Position numbers and translations under genes: made by a program. This document shows positions 8,364-16,943 of a stretch of 64,000 nt of DNA, in pieces. Source of the stretch: Dyadobacter sp. SG02 (GTDB lineage Bacteria; Bacteroidota; Bacteroidia; Cytophagales; Spirosomataceae); contig NZ_FNYL01000003.1 in the NCBI RefSeq assembly GCF_900109045.1, positions 1 to 64,000 of the forward strand, written 5' to 3'. The notes beneath the pieces were generated by a model, which was not told where the DNA came from, searched no databases, and worked only from the letters and a program-made list of their open reading frames with translations. Position 1 is the first letter of the stretch. Each line of letters begins with the position of its first letter.

Positions 8364-9869
8364 TTAATGTGCTGCGAAGCGGCGCGCTTTCCATTTCGAT
8401 GCGTTTGCGTACACTTCCTCATTCTGAACAGGTTTGCTTTCCGGTGAAGTGTCTTTCATCAGCACGGAGATCAGCGCTGCGAGGCCCGCGACTTCGCTAT
8501 CGGTTTTTGTACTTAACACATCCGGGTCGAAATGCCGTCCCACGAAATTGGTATCGAAGCTGCCATTGACAAATGCCTCGTGCAGCATCACAAACCGGCA
8601 GAACGGAAGGGTTGTCTGTACACCGCTGATGTGGTACTCGTCGATCGCCCTGACCATCTTGCGAATCGCAGTTTCGCGGTCGTCGCCATAAGTGATCAGT
8701 TTGGCGATCATCGGGTCGTAATAGATCGGGATTTCCATGCCCTGTTCAAAACCATCGTCCACGCGGACACCATTTCCGTCGGGCTTCACGTACGTGTGCA
8801 ATGTGCCTATGTCGGGCAGGAAATGGTTTGCCGCATCTTCCGCATACACCCTGATTTCAACCGCATGGCCGCGGATTTGCAAATCTTCCTGGGCAATCGC
8901 GAGCGGCTGGCCCTCCGCGATCCTGATCATTTCCTTCACCAGATCCACGCCGGTGATCATTTCAGTCACCGGATGCTCCACCTGCAAGCGGGTATTCATT
9001 TCCAGGAAGTAGAAATTCCGGTTTTCGTCCATGATAAACTCCACGGTCCCCGCACCATAATAGTTGCAGGAGCGAGCCACATCCACCGCGGATCGCCCCA
9101 TTTCTTCCCGTATTTCGGGGGTAATGGAGATCGACGGCGCTTCTTCGACCACCTTCTGGTGCCGCCGCTGAATGGAGCATTCTCTCTCGAAAAGATGAAT
9201 AATGTTGCCATGATGGTCGCCCAACACCTGGATTTCGATGTGTTTGGGCGAGGTAATGTATTTTTCGATAAAAACGGAGCCGTCGCCGAATGCCGATTGT
9301 GCTTCACTTACCGCCCGGTCCATTTGTTCGTCGAATTCCGCTTCGTTTTCAACAACGCGCATTCCTTTCCCGCCGCCGCCGGCACTGGCTTTGATCAGAA
9401 TGGGGTAACCAATGTTATTGGCAATGCGTTTGGCCTCGTCGCGATCGTCGATCGCGTCCGGCGTGCCAGGTACCATCGGGATATTGTATTTGGAAGCCGC
9501 CTGCTTAGCAGCCAGTTTGCTACCCATTACCTCGATCGATTCCGGGGAAGGACCAATGAAGATGAGGCCTGCTTCTTTTACTTTTTTTGCAAAAGCTGCA
9601 TTCTCCGAAAGGAACCCGTAGCCCGGATGGATCGCATCTACACCCAGATCCGCGCAGACTTTCAGGATTTTATCAATATTTAAATAGGACTCCGAGGACG
9701 GCGCTGCGCCTATGCACACGGCCTCGTCGGCATAGCGTACGTGCGGGGATGTGCGATCCGCCTCGCTGAACACCGCGACCGTCGCGATACCCATTTCCCG
9801 CGCGGTACGCATGATTCTCAATGCAATCTCGCCCCGGTTGGCGACTAGGATTTTTCGGATTTGGGGCAT
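8364..9869 (-). CDS. accC: Biotin carboxylase subunit of an acyl-CoA carboxylase
   Basis: This ATP-dependent enzyme carboxylates biotin for fatty-acid synthesis or for propionyl-CoA carboxylation. Visible motifs are ILVANRGEIALRIMRTA at the N-terminus, the ATP-grasp loop KASAGGGGKGMRVV near residue 160 and FLEMNTRLQVEHPVTE near residue 290. It is 501 residues, about 50 longer than E. coli AccC, with a low-complexity C-terminal tail and no biotinyl-lysine domain. The accB and carboxyltransferase partners are not in the window, so whether the substrate is acetyl-CoA or propionyl-CoA is open. It is read toward queA. Confidence 0.93.
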   Translation of the reverse strand: MPQIRKILVANRGEIALRIMRTAREMGIATVAVFSEADRTSPHVRYADEAVCIGAAPSSESYLNIDKILKVCADLGVDAIHPGYGFLSENAAFAKKVKEAGLIFIGPSPESIEVMGSKLAAKQAASKYNIPMVPGTPDAIDDRDEAKRIANNIGYPILIKASAGGGGKGMRVVENEAEFDEQMDRAVSEAQSAFGDGSVFIEKYITSPKHIEIQVLGDHHGNIIHLFERECSIQRRHQKVVEEAPSISITPEIREEMGRSAVDVARSCNYYGAGTVEFIMDENRNFYFLEMNTRLQVEHPVTEMITGVDLVKEMIRIAEGQPLAIAQEDLQIRGHAVEIRVYAEDAANHFLPDIGTLHTYVKPDGNGVRVDDGFEQGMEIPIYYDPMIAKLITYGDDRETAIRKMVRAIDEYHISGVQTTLPFCRFVMLHEAFVNGSFDTNFVGRHFDPDVLSTKTDSEVAGLAALISVLMKDTSPESKPVQNEEVYANASKWKARRFAAH

Positions 9870-9988
9870 AAAAATGGTGGTAAGGTCTGGAATACGACGT
9901 GCCGATTAAAGGCACAGTTTTTATTAATTTACTAACTTACCATAGGTTGCGATGACAACGGTCTTTTTTAAGTTAAATGTAAATTTTT

Positions 9989-9996
9989 TATTTTTG
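9989..9996 (+). promoter_or_regulatory. Bacteroidota -7 promoter element upstream of the serine palmitoyltransferase gene
   Basis: TATTTTTG matches TAnnTTTG exactly. It sits in an A/T-rich gap between divergent genes, about 50 bp before the GTG start at 10046. Confidence 0.5.
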
Positions 9997-10045
9997 CATT
10001 TATCTAACATTTAAATCATCAGTTACCCACATAAAAAAAGAGAGA

Positions 10046-11317
10046 GTGGATATTTTCGAGAAATTGCGCAACAACTCAGGTCCGATCGGAACACCGGCCA
10101 AAATGCTGAACAGCCACCATTATTTTTCGTTTCCGATGCTGGAAGGAGAGCTTGGGCCGCGCATGAGGTTTATGGGACGGGAAGTGCTGAACTGGAGTCT
10201 TAACAATTACCTGGGTCTGGCGAATCACCCGGAAGTCCGCAAAGCGGATGCCGACGCCGCTGCCAAATGGGGCCTCGCGTACCCGATGGGCGCCCGCATG
10301 ATGTCAGGAAACTCCGTCCTGCATGAGACTTTTGAAAAGGAGCTCGCGCACTTTGTCGGTAAAACAGATGCATTCCTTCTTAATTATGGTTACCAGGGCG
10401 TCATGTCCGCGATCGAATGTCTTTGCGACCATCGTGATGTGATCGTGTACGACGCCGAATCACACGCCTGTCTGATCGACGGTATCCGTCTGCACAAGGC
10501 CAAGCTGGGCGAATATTACAAGTTCAACCATAACGACATGGTCAGCCTTGAAAAGAACCTGATCCGCGCTACCAAACTTGCAGAAGAGAAAGGCGGCGGC
10601 GTGTTGGTGATCACCGAAGGCGTTTTTGGTATGTCGGGCAAAGTAGGCGATTTGAAGGCCATTGCCGAACTGAAAAAGAAATACAACTTCCGTTTGCTCG
10701 TAGACGATGCACACGGCTTTGGAACCATGGGTGAAACCGGCGCCGGAGTAGGCGAGTTGCTGGGTGTTCAGGACGAAATTGACCTGTACTTCTCGACATT
10801 CGCGAAGTCCATGGCGGCTATCGGCGCATTCATCGCTTCGAGCGACCCCGAGATCATCATGTTCCTGAAATACAATATGCGTTCTCAAACCTACGCGAAG
10901 GCGCTTCCGATGCCTTACGTCGAAGGTTGCCGCAAACGTCTTGAGATGATCAAGCAAATGCCGGAACTGCGGACGAAGCTTTGGGAAAATGTGAAAGCCA
11001 TGCAGGATGGGCTGCGCAGCCGCGGGTTCAATATCGGTGAAACCGAGTCGCCTGTAACCCCCGTGTTCCTTCACAGCGAAGGTGGCGTGCCCGAGGTTAC
11101 CCGCATGGTGCGTGACCTGCGCGAGAACATGGGTGTTTTCTGCTCGATCGTAGTTTACCCGGTTGTACCGAAGGGCCAGATCATGCTTCGCATCATCCCG
11201 ACCGCGTCGCATACACTCGAAGATGTTGAATATACGCTGAATGCATTCACGACGCTCGCCGAGAAACTCAAGAACAGAGTTTACCAGAGCGACGACGTGC
11301 AGGAGGTCGTGGAATAG
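10046..11317 (+). CDS. Serine palmitoyltransferase-like alpha-oxoamine synthase
   Basis: This PLP enzyme of the AONS/KBL/SPT family condenses an acyl-CoA with an amino acid. In sphingolipid-making Bacteroidota the product is 3-ketosphinganine from serine and palmitoyl-CoA. Motifs: LNWSLNNYLGLANHPEV, DAESHACLIDG (His stacked on PLP), LLVDDAHGFGTMG and the PLP lysine in STFAKSMAAIGAF. The start is GTG at 10046, preceded by the purine-rich AAAAAAAGAGAGA. The 423 residues fit the family. Glycine C-acetyltransferase is the main alternative; the absence of a threonine dehydrogenase neighbour and the AKSMAAIG motif favour SPT. Confidence 0.85.
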   Translation: MDIFEKLRNNSGPIGTPAKMLNSHHYFSFPMLEGELGPRMRFMGREVLNWSLNNYLGLANHPEVRKADADAAAKWGLAYPMGARMMSGNSVLHETFEKELAHFVGKTDAFLLNYGYQGVMSAIECLCDHRDVIVYDAESHACLIDGIRLHKAKLGEYYKFNHNDMVSLEKNLIRATKLAEEKGGGVLVITEGVFGMSGKVGDLKAIAELKKKYNFRLLVDDAHGFGTMGETGAGVGELLGVQDEIDLYFSTFAKSMAAIGAFIASSDPEIIMFLKYNMRSQTYAKALPMPYVEGCRKRLEMIKQMPELRTKLWENVKAMQDGLRSRGFNIGETESPVTPVFLHSEGGVPEVTRMVRDLRENMGVFCSIVVYPVVPKGQIMLRIIPTASHTLEDVEYTLNAFTTLAEKLKNRVYQSDDVQEVVE

Positions 11318-11342
11318 TTATAAAACCGCTTTTTTTGCGTAC

Positions 11343-11375
11343 AGAGGGCTTTTTTTCGAAGAGCCCTCTTTTTTA
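11343..11375 (+). terminator. Intrinsic terminator after the serine palmitoyltransferase gene
   Basis: The arms AGAGGGCT and AGCCCTCT pair over an 11-nt loop and are followed by a T run (TTTTTTA). It lies 25 bp after the stop codon. Confidence 0.85.
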
Positions 11376-11577
11376 TTTACGACCAGACAATAAAACTTTA
11401 TTAATGTAACTTGTTGTTATTGAGATTGTTATGGTGATTGAGGGATTTAATTGCATTTTAGAAGTGTTTTTTTTTGTTTTTTGGGTTGCTTAAATGGTTT
11501 TAATTATTAAATTTCGGTCAAAACATGCGTTTTTAGCGTGTGAGAGGCATTTTTTAAAACTAAAAAACAAAGAAAAC

Positions 11578-11760
11578 ATGGCAAGATTCGATGAAGTAAA
11601 GGACTTGATTCTTTCACTGGAAGGCGATTTCGATAAGTTCTATAACAAGGGCAACCAGGCTGCCGGAACCCGTGTACGTAAAGGCATGCAGGATCTGAAA
11701 ACGTTGGCTCAGGATATTCGCGCGGAAGTTCAGAACAAGAAGAACGAAGGCGAAAAATAA
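11578..11760 (+). CDS. Bacteroidota histone H1-like DNA-binding protein
   Basis: The product is 60 residues from ATG 11578; a longer in-frame start at 11494 would add 28 residues unlike the family. It begins MARFDEVKDLILSLEGDF and contains the near-invariant family block NQAAGTRVRKGMQDLK, ending in a lysine-rich tail. These small proteins are abundant in Bacteroidota and are thought to bind DNA as nucleoid proteins, by analogy to the Hc1/H1 family. A strong 3' terminator and a T-rich upstream gap suggest a monocistronic, well-expressed gene. Confidence 0.88.
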   Translation: MARFDEVKDLILSLEGDFDKFYNKGNQAAGTRVRKGMQDLKTLAQDIRAEVQNKKNEGEK

Positions 11761-11783
11761 CGAAGCACACGGAAGATTTTTCG

Positions 11784-11820
11784 AAGCCCCGGCGATCATC
11801 GCCGGGGCTTTTCCTTTTTT
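11784..11820. terminator. Bidirectional terminator between convergent genes
   Basis: Perfect 13-bp arms (AAGCCCCGGCGAT and ATCGCCGGGGCTT) close over a 1-nt centre. T-rich sequence lies on the plus-strand side. It serves the histone-like gene and abuts the end of the convergent MaoC-like gene. Confidence 0.88.
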
Positions 11821-12232
11821 AGAATTTCTCCTCGTTCACCATCGTGGCAATGCCGCGGACGGTGATTTTTTTGGTGGTTGCATCGTAAATCTCGGTAGAG
11901 ATTTCAGCGATATGCTTGGCGGGATTAATGGATACGATTTTGAAAACGGCGCGGTACTCCGTGTCGACGAACATTGGGCGCAGATATTCCACGGTTTGTT
12001 TCAGGTAAATGGAGCCGAAACCCGGGAATTGGGTACCCAGTACTTTCGTGAAAACCGTAATGCCCAGCATTCCGTGAATGATCGGTTTCTTGAACTGCGT
12101 CGTGGCCGCATATTCGGCATCGAGGTGGACGGGGTTGTTATCGCCGGTCAGATCGGCGAACGCCTGCACCTGCTCCTGGGTGAATTTGAAAAGATGGTCG
12201 AATGTGGAATCGACAACTGCTTCTATTTGCAT
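11819..12232 (-). CDS. MaoC-like (R)-specific enoyl-CoA hydratase
   Basis: This is a hot-dog-fold hydratase. The catalytic signature is FADLTGDNNPVHLDAEYA (Asp and His of the hydratase dyad) followed by KPIIHGML. I place the start at ATG 12232 (MQIEAVVDS, 137 residues) because the upstream 28 codons match nothing in the family. It probably hydrates trans-2-enoyl-CoA, although in this family the acyl-chain preference and the pathway vary. It is separated from the upstream hibernation-factor gene by a terminator. Confidence 0.85.
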   Translation of the reverse strand: MQIEAVVDSTFDHLFKFTQEQVQAFADLTGDNNPVHLDAEYAATTQFKKPIIHGMLGITVFTKVLGTQFPGFGSIYLKQTVEYLRPMFVDTEYRAVFKIVSINPAKHIAEISTEIYDATTKKITVRGIATMVNEEKF

Positions 12233-12282
12233 AAATGGGTCATTTGCTGAATGGAATTTCAAAAATACATCTAAAACGCAAA

Positions 12283-12306
12283 AAGCCGCCTGGCGGTAGG
12301 CGGCTT
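12283..12306 (-). terminator. Terminator of the hibernation-factor gene
   Basis: The arms AAGCCGCCT and AGGCGGCTT pair around a 6-nt loop. On the minus strand the stem is followed by TTTGCG, so it follows the 12329-12706 gene. Confidence 0.8.
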
Positions 12307-12328
12307 CTTGCGTCAAGTTAAATCTGGC

Positions 12329-12706
12329 CTATTCCTCGATGTCCTCGGCCAGCACGACTACTCCGTTGTCTTCGGAGAGTCCGTCAAGGCTTTTCGGAGC
12401 CCTGGCATTGTTCCTTTTATTTTTAAATTTTTTAACCTGCATTTTCAGGGTATCTATTGCTAAATCCGTTGCTTCTTCAAAGGTGGTTCCCTGCTCCCTC
12501 ACAAACATCGTCCCGCCGGGCACATAGAGCTTCACTTCAAGGAGTTTGGTATGCAACTTGGTATTATCATTCCTGTCGAGCTTAAGGAATACCTCTCCAC
12601 TGGTGATCCGGTCATAGAACGTATCCAGTTTATCCAATTTTTGCTGAATGAAAGTCAGTAACTTGGGATCGGCATCAAAGTGAATTGCTTGCATCTGCAG
12701 TCTCAT
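12329..12706 (-). CDS. hpf: Ribosome hibernation-promoting factor / RaiA family, short form
   Basis: The 125-residue protein has the HPF/RaiA fold signature: MQAIHFDADPKLLTFIQQKL at the start, KLHTKLLEVKLYVPGG in the middle and ATDLAIDTLKMQVKKFK before a basic and acidic tail. It binds the 30S subunit and blocks tRNA and mRNA sites in stationary phase. It is the short form without the C-terminal dimerisation domain. ATG 12706 is preferred over the GTG two codons upstream. Confidence 0.92.
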   Translation of the reverse strand: MRLQMQAIHFDADPKLLTFIQQKLDKLDTFYDRITSGEVFLKLDRNDNTKLHTKLLEVKLYVPGGTMFVREQGTTFEEATDLAIDTLKMQVKKFKNKRNNARAPKSLDGLSEDNGVVVLAEDIEE

Positions 12707-12936
12707 AAGCACACATCATTTTAAAGTAAAACATATTTCCAACCGCTTTCCAGATTGTCGGACCGGAGGTTTATTCATCTTCGGATAGTTATAAAAAACC
12801 ATACTATCCGGGCTGATCTCCTGGTTAAATCTGCCTTAACGGTAGATTAAATAAAAGGAAATATTAAGTTAATGTCAAGTAATAACCGTGGTTTTTAAGG
12901 TACATTTATTTATCCCCAAAAACAGGTCGGAAGGCC

Positions 12937-13239
12937 TCAGGCCTCTTCCAGAAGTGTCCTGAAAGAAACATATTGTCCGTTAAAAAGCTCGTGGTGACGC
13001 TCCTGAAAGGTGGGTTGAAAATGGGTTTGATAGGCCAGGAAATCCTCCATCGTCCTGAATGTAAACTGGGTAGTGTAGGTCGAGCCCTCGTTCTCGATCT
13101 CGGTCAGGAGCCTGAGCAGCTTGCAATCCAGCGGCAGTTCCGTGGCATTGATTTCCGGGATATACACCGATTTCATATAATGCAGCCAATCTTTTTCGGC
13201 CTGATAGCTGATATTGACTGTGATGTTATAGACGATCAT
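12937..13239 (-). CDS. DUF4286 family protein
   Basis: The protein is 100 residues with no signal or membrane segment. It begins MIVYNITVNISYQAEKDWLHYMK and carries aromatic-rich TTQFTFRTMEDFLAYQT, which matches the small Bacteroidota DUF4286 family with a ferredoxin-like ABM-type look. Function is unknown. It is divergent from the membrane gene at 13308, with a -7 box in the shared gap. Confidence 0.75.
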   Translation of the reverse strand: MIVYNITVNISYQAEKDWLHYMKSVYIPEINATELPLDCKLLRLLTEIENEGSTYTTQFTFRTMEDFLAYQTHFQPTFQERHHELFNGQYVSFRTLLEEA

Positions 13240-13251
13240 TTTATAAAAATT

Positions 13252-13259
13252 TATGTTTG
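13252..13259 (+). promoter_or_regulatory. Bacteroidota -7 promoter element
   Basis: TATGTTTG fits TAnnTTTG exactly and lies about 50 bp before the ATG at 13308. It sits in a 68-bp divergent gap. Confidence 0.5.
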
Positions 13260-13307
13260 CGAGTTACATTTGCATGCATATACTTATTCACCGTAACCAG
13301 TATTAAC

Positions 13308-13727
13308 ATGAATATTCTTCTACACGCCCATTCGGGCCTCCGTTATGTGGTGTTAGGACTTTTAATTGCAGCGGTTTTCACGGCATATTCCAAGTGGCAG
13401 CAAGGAAGCCAGGACGGTAGCAAGCTGTACCTTTTTACCCTCATTGCCACCCACACACAACTTCTCATCGGCCTGGTGCTGTATTTCATGAGCCCCAAAG
13501 TTAACTTCGATCTGATCAGCGAGAAAGTATTTCGTTTTTATTCGATAGAACACGTGTTTATGATGCTAATCGCCATCGTGCTCATTACGGTGGGAAGAGT
13601 ACGGTCGAAAAAGCTCACCGGGCCGGATAAGCACCGGACGGTTCTTTACTTCTACGCTTTGGCGTTGATTATAATTTTGGCGGCTATTCCGTGGCCTTTC
13701 CGGAATCTGGGATCGGGCTGGTTCTGA
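13308..13727 (+). CDS. Small four-span membrane protein with conserved histidines, cytochrome-b-like
   Basis: The start is ATG 13308, giving 139 residues. Four hydrophobic spans lie near residues 11-27, 41-61, 79-98 and 114-131. Histidines sit at span edges (LLHAHSGLRY, TLIATHTQL, YSIEHVFMML), a layout typical of small haem-binding b-type membrane proteins in Bacteroidota. Haem binding is inferred and not shown. A GTG-free upstream extension was rejected. It ends before a long GC-rich hairpin shared with the convergent cysM. Confidence 0.7.
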   Translation: MNILLHAHSGLRYVVLGLLIAAVFTAYSKWQQGSQDGSKLYLFTLIATHTQLLIGLVLYFMSPKVNFDLISEKVFRFYSIEHVFMMLIAIVLITVGRVRSKKLTGPDKHRTVLYFYALALIIILAAIPWPFRNLGSGWF

Positions 13728-13731
13728 TATG

Positions 13732-13783
13732 ACGGCCTACCGCCGATTGCATGTGTACGCACAAGTGATCGGCGGTAGGCCGT
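13732..13783. repeat. Long perfect inverted repeat between convergent genes
   Basis: Arms of 16 bp (ACGGCCTACCGCCGAT at 13732-13747 and ATCGGCGGTAGGCCGT at 13768-13783) pair perfectly around a 20-nt loop. There is no T run on either side, so it is a structural element or a Rho-type or stability hairpin, not a canonical terminator. Confidence 0.75.
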
Positions 13784-13786
13784 GGA

Positions 13787-14659
13787 TCACCCAAACAGCT
13801 CACTCGACAAGTACCGGTCGCCGCGATCGCAGATGATGAAGACGATTACGCCTTCTTCCAGTTCCTTCGCCAGTTCTATGGCGGCCCAGGCAGCGCCTCC
13901 GCTGCTCATTCCGGCAAAAATAGCTTCTTCGTTGGCCAGGCGGCGGGTAGTGAGTGTGGCATCGTCCTGCGACACTTCGATCACGCGGTCTACGCGTTCT
14001 TTTTCAAATATTTTGGGAAGATATTCCACCGGCCATTTGCGGATGCCGGGGATGCTCGAACCGTCGTTAGGCTGGCAGCCGACGATCTGAATATTGCTGT
14101 TTTGTCCTTTCAAATAGCGCGAAACGCCCATAATTGTACCGGTAGTACCCATCGATGATACGAAATGGGTGATCTGCCGGTCGGTATCGCGGTAAATTTC
14201 GGGGCCGGTGGTGCGGTAATGCGCCTTCCAGTTATCGGGGTTTGCAAACTGGTTGAGCATGAAATAGTCGCCTGCGGTGGCCTTTTCTTCCGCCAGGTCG
14301 CGGGCGCTTTCCATGGTTTCGGTAAGGATCACCTTTGCGCCGAATGCTTCCATTGTGAGCACGCGCTCGCGGGTGGAGCTCTGCGGCATCAGCAGCTCTA
14401 TTTCAAGGTCAAAAAGCCGCGCGATCATCGCGAGTGCGATGCCCGTATTGCCGCTCGTAGCTTCCACGAGCTTCATGCCGGGCTTAATTTCGCCGCGTTC
14501 GAGGGCGCCTTTGATCATGCTGTACGCCGCGCGGTCTTTCACGCTGCCGCCGGGATTGTTGCCTTCCAGCTTGCCGAATATGCGGACTTTGGGATTGGGA
14601 TTAACTCTTCGTAATTCAACCAGGGGTGTATTGCCTACCAGATCCAGTAATGATGACAT
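13787..14659 (-). CDS. cysM: Cysteine synthase B (O-acetylserine sulfhydrylase)
   Basis: A 290-residue fold-type II PLP enzyme that makes cysteine from O-acetylserine and sulfide or thiosulfate. The PLP lysine lies in NNPGGSVKDRAAYSM (about residue 42), the substrate loop is EATSGNTGIAL and the phosphate loop GTTGTIMGV. The short length and the SSTRER segment fit CysM better than CysK. A -7 box at 14842-14849 suggests its own promoter and a leader of about 175 nt. Confidence 0.92.
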   Translation of the reverse strand: MSSLLDLVGNTPLVELRRVNPNPKVRIFGKLEGNNPGGSVKDRAAYSMIKGALERGEIKPGMKLVEATSGNTGIALAMIARLFDLEIELLMPQSSTRERVLTMEAFGAKVILTETMESARDLAEEKATAGDYFMLNQFANPDNWKAHYRTTGPEIYRDTDRQITHFVSSMGTTGTIMGVSRYLKGQNSNIQIVGCQPNDGSSIPGIRKWPVEYLPKIFEKERVDRVIEVSQDDATLTTRRLANEEAIFAGMSSGGAAWAAIELAKELEEGVIVFIICDRGDRYLSSELFG

Positions 14660-14841
14660 GGTGTAGATTCGTGATGTTGTGATTCAAAAAAGGTACGTGA
14701 ATGAGAATTTACCGACCATGCGGATTCCTCTTAAATGCGTAAATCAACAACATCGAACGGCCCGAAAGAATGCCCGCCCGGTAGAAAATGTAGAAAACTT
14801 GACAGTTAAAAGCATATTTACCCTATGAAACTAATGGGATG

Positions 14842-14849
14842 CAAATATA
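14842..14849 (-). promoter_or_regulatory. Bacteroidota -7 promoter element for cysM
   Basis: On the minus strand this reads TATATTTG followed by C, the exact TAnnTTTGY consensus. A TTG at the right face lies about 23 bp upstream. Confidence 0.5.
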
Positions 14850-14858
14850 CCTGAATAT

Positions 14859-16070
14859 TTACAGAGTCTCGGCAAAAAATGCCTGCGTACCCAGCAGGAA
14901 CGGCAAGATCGAGCTGCTATGCGTACCGTCGTTAACTTTGATAAACGTCACATTGGTGGCGCCCAGCTTTTGCATGGCATTGTAAGCATTTTCGGAATTG
15001 AAGAAAAATACCAGCGGATCTTTCGTGCCGTGATAGAGCTGCGTAGGGGTTTTGGGCTTGAAATTGTAAACGTCGTTATCACCGATAGCGTCAATGAAAC
15101 CTTTATCCGTCCCGTCGTTAAGCGCTTTTTTGAACGAGTCGTTCAATGCAAGATGGAAGCTTTCGGCGATGGAGACATTTCGGCCTGACGCAGCGATTTT
15201 CGAAGCATATTTTTCTGTGAAATAATAGGAAGCAGGTTTGTTGAGCTTGTAAATGCTGTCGTAGGTAAGCAACACCCAGAGATAAAGGGAATTATACCCT
15301 GCAACACCGTCGGTTTTTTCATTGATAATATGCTTCATGAATGCCGTCTTATCATAAGCCCCGGCCCCGCAGCTCGATGCCCGCAGGTTAAATTCCGACG
15401 AAGCTTCTTCTTCGATCTTCCGTTGCAGCGACATCGTCGCAAACCCGCCTTCCGAGTATCCTGCCACATATAGTTTTTCGTTCCATTTGACCTCCGTTTG
15501 TCCCCTCAGGTACTCTTTCGCAGCCCGCAGCATGTCCAGCGATGCCGACGCGAGGCTCGCGCGGTGCTCGTACGGGTGCGGGAGATTGTCGGAAGCCCCG
15601 TAACCAATGTAATCGGGATAAGCGATAATGTAGCCCATCGAACCAAATAGCGACCCGAAAGAGGAGCCCTCGGACCCGTCTTTGAAAAGAGACGGCGCCT
15701 GGCCGGGGTCGGTAATGGTGCCGTGCTGCACGCTGATCATCGAAACAGGACCGGCCACGACCGGTATAACCAACGCACCGGAAGCGGTAATTTCCGCCCC
15801 ATCCGTGTTTTTGGTTTTATAGGTGATTTTATAAACCTTGACATCATTCTTGACATAAGGCGATACGAAAGGCGACAGCGTGCCTGCCTTCTGGATAATC
15901 TGCTCCTTGTTGAGCGAGACAATGGGGGAGCTTTCCTTTAAATAAACATTCTCCTCGGTAGGCGGTACGAGCTTGGTGTCATCATCCTTACAGGCGTTGA
16001 GGATCAGCAGGCTCCAAATGAGCAGGAAGCCAAGGTATCGAAATGAAAGGGCAGGGATAGATTTTTGCAT
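14859..16070 (-). CDS. Lipoprotein alpha/beta hydrolase (secretory-lipase-like)
   Basis: The 403-residue product has a signal peptide ending in a lipobox, LLILNAC, with Cys27 then an acidic KDDD stretch, so it is an outer- or inner-leaflet lipoprotein. The catalytic elbow is AGYSEGG (about residue 204), with an acid candidate in HGTKDPLVFF and His in NDGTHSSS. The layout matches bacterial relatives of the LIP/secretory lipase family. Substrate is unknown. It is separated from the next gene upstream by a terminator hairpin. Confidence 0.8.
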   Translation of the reverse strand: MQKSIPALSFRYLGFLLIWSLLILNACKDDDTKLVPPTEENVYLKESSPIVSLNKEQIIQKAGTLSPFVSPYVKNDVKVYKITYKTKNTDGAEITASGALVIPVVAGPVSMISVQHGTITDPGQAPSLFKDGSEGSSFGSLFGSMGYIIAYPDYIGYGASDNLPHPYEHRASLASASLDMLRAAKEYLRGQTEVKWNEKLYVAGYSEGGFATMSLQRKIEEEASSEFNLRASSCGAGAYDKTAFMKHIINEKTDGVAGYNSLYLWVLLTYDSIYKLNKPASYYFTEKYASKIAASGRNVSIAESFHLALNDSFKKALNDGTDKGFIDAIGDNDVYNFKPKTPTQLYHGTKDPLVFFFNSENAYNAMQKLGATNVTFIKVNDGTHSSSILPFLLGTQAFFAETL

Positions 16071-16081
16071 AGCTAAAAGAT

Positions 16082-16126
16082 AAACAGGCCATTAGTATAT
16101 CATGGGTAACGCATAATGGCCTGTTT
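16082..16126 (-). terminator. Terminator after the alpha/beta hydrolase gene
   Basis: Thirteen-bp arms AAACAGGCCATTA and TAATGGCCTGTTT pair perfectly around a 19-nt loop. It follows the minus-strand gene ending at 16145. Confidence 0.7.
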
Positions 16127-16144
16127 TTGATGATGATTTTGCTT

Positions 16145-16888
16145 TTAAATTTTGCTCATATACCAATTGATCATCCTCGCCGTCGCATCGGGGCGCTCCA
16201 CCATGCCCATATGACCTGCTTCGGCGAAGATCAGCGGATAGCTTTTTTTCGGGTATTCGGCGAGTTCGATCACACTTTCGAAGGGTATCAGCTTATCCTG
16301 CATTCCAATAATGAATAAAACCGGGAACGGCAAGTCGGCCAATACTGCGGTGCGATCGGGGCGATTACGCATCGCCGTGATCCCGGCGATCAGCGCCTCG
16401 GCGGGAAGTTTGCCGAAATAGGCGATATGCTCTTTGATACGCTCGGGGTAAAGCTCTTTATAGCGGTCACCGAAAAGGTTTGCGGCGGTACTTTTGACAA
16501 ACGACTCGGTTCCATAATTCCGTAACAGGTCGATCATCTGACCGCGCTGGTGCTTTTTTGAGTCGTCGTCGGCGTAGGCGGTGGAATGGAAAAGCCCGAA
16601 TCCTTCGAGCATATCCACGTATTTCTCGGCGAATGCAAGTGAAATATAGCCACCCATCGAATGGCCGATCAGCGTGCATTTCTGGATGTTGGCGTTGGTC
16701 AGGAAGCGATGCAGCTCGTCGGCATATTCCTCTACCGACTGGCAGGAAGTGAACAACGAAATGTTCGGTCTCACTACCGTGTAAGTGTCATTGATCGCAG
16801 CGTCGAGGCTGTCCCAAATCGTGTCATCTATGCCATGACCATGTAGTAGTACCAAAGTTTTCCGGTGTAGATTCATATAGATTTGCAT
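16145..16888 (-). CDS. Alpha/beta hydrolase, cytoplasmic
   Basis: The 247-residue protein has the classical fold: oxyanion segment LVLLHGHGIDD, nucleophile elbow IGHSMGGY (about residue 95), acid in IIGMQDKLIP and His in FAEAGHMGM near the C-terminus. There is no signal peptide. A start four codons later at ATG 16876 (MNLHRKTL) is equally possible. Function is unresolved; relatives include esterases, haloperoxidase-like and MhpC-like enzymes. Confidence 0.85.
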   Translation of the reverse strand: MQIYMNLHRKTLVLLHGHGIDDTIWDSLDAAINDTYTVVRPNISLFTSCQSVEEYADELHRFLTNANIQKCTLIGHSMGGYISLAFAEKYVDMLEGFGLFHSTAYADDDSKKHQRGQMIDLLRNYGTESFVKSTAANLFGDRYKELYPERIKEHIAYFGKLPAEALIAGITAMRNRPDRTAVLADLPFPVLFIIGMQDKLIPFESVIELAEYPKKSYPLIFAEAGHMGMVERPDATARMINWYMSKI

Positions 16889-16943
16889 TCAAGGTTGAGA
16901 ACTTGTTTGCCTAAATATACTAAACCTTCGCCCGTTTGCGGCC

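Noticed and set aside
8532..9683. 383-codon plus-strand frame opposite accC
   Set aside because: It is antisense to a well-conserved biotin carboxylase and owes its length to codon usage of that gene.
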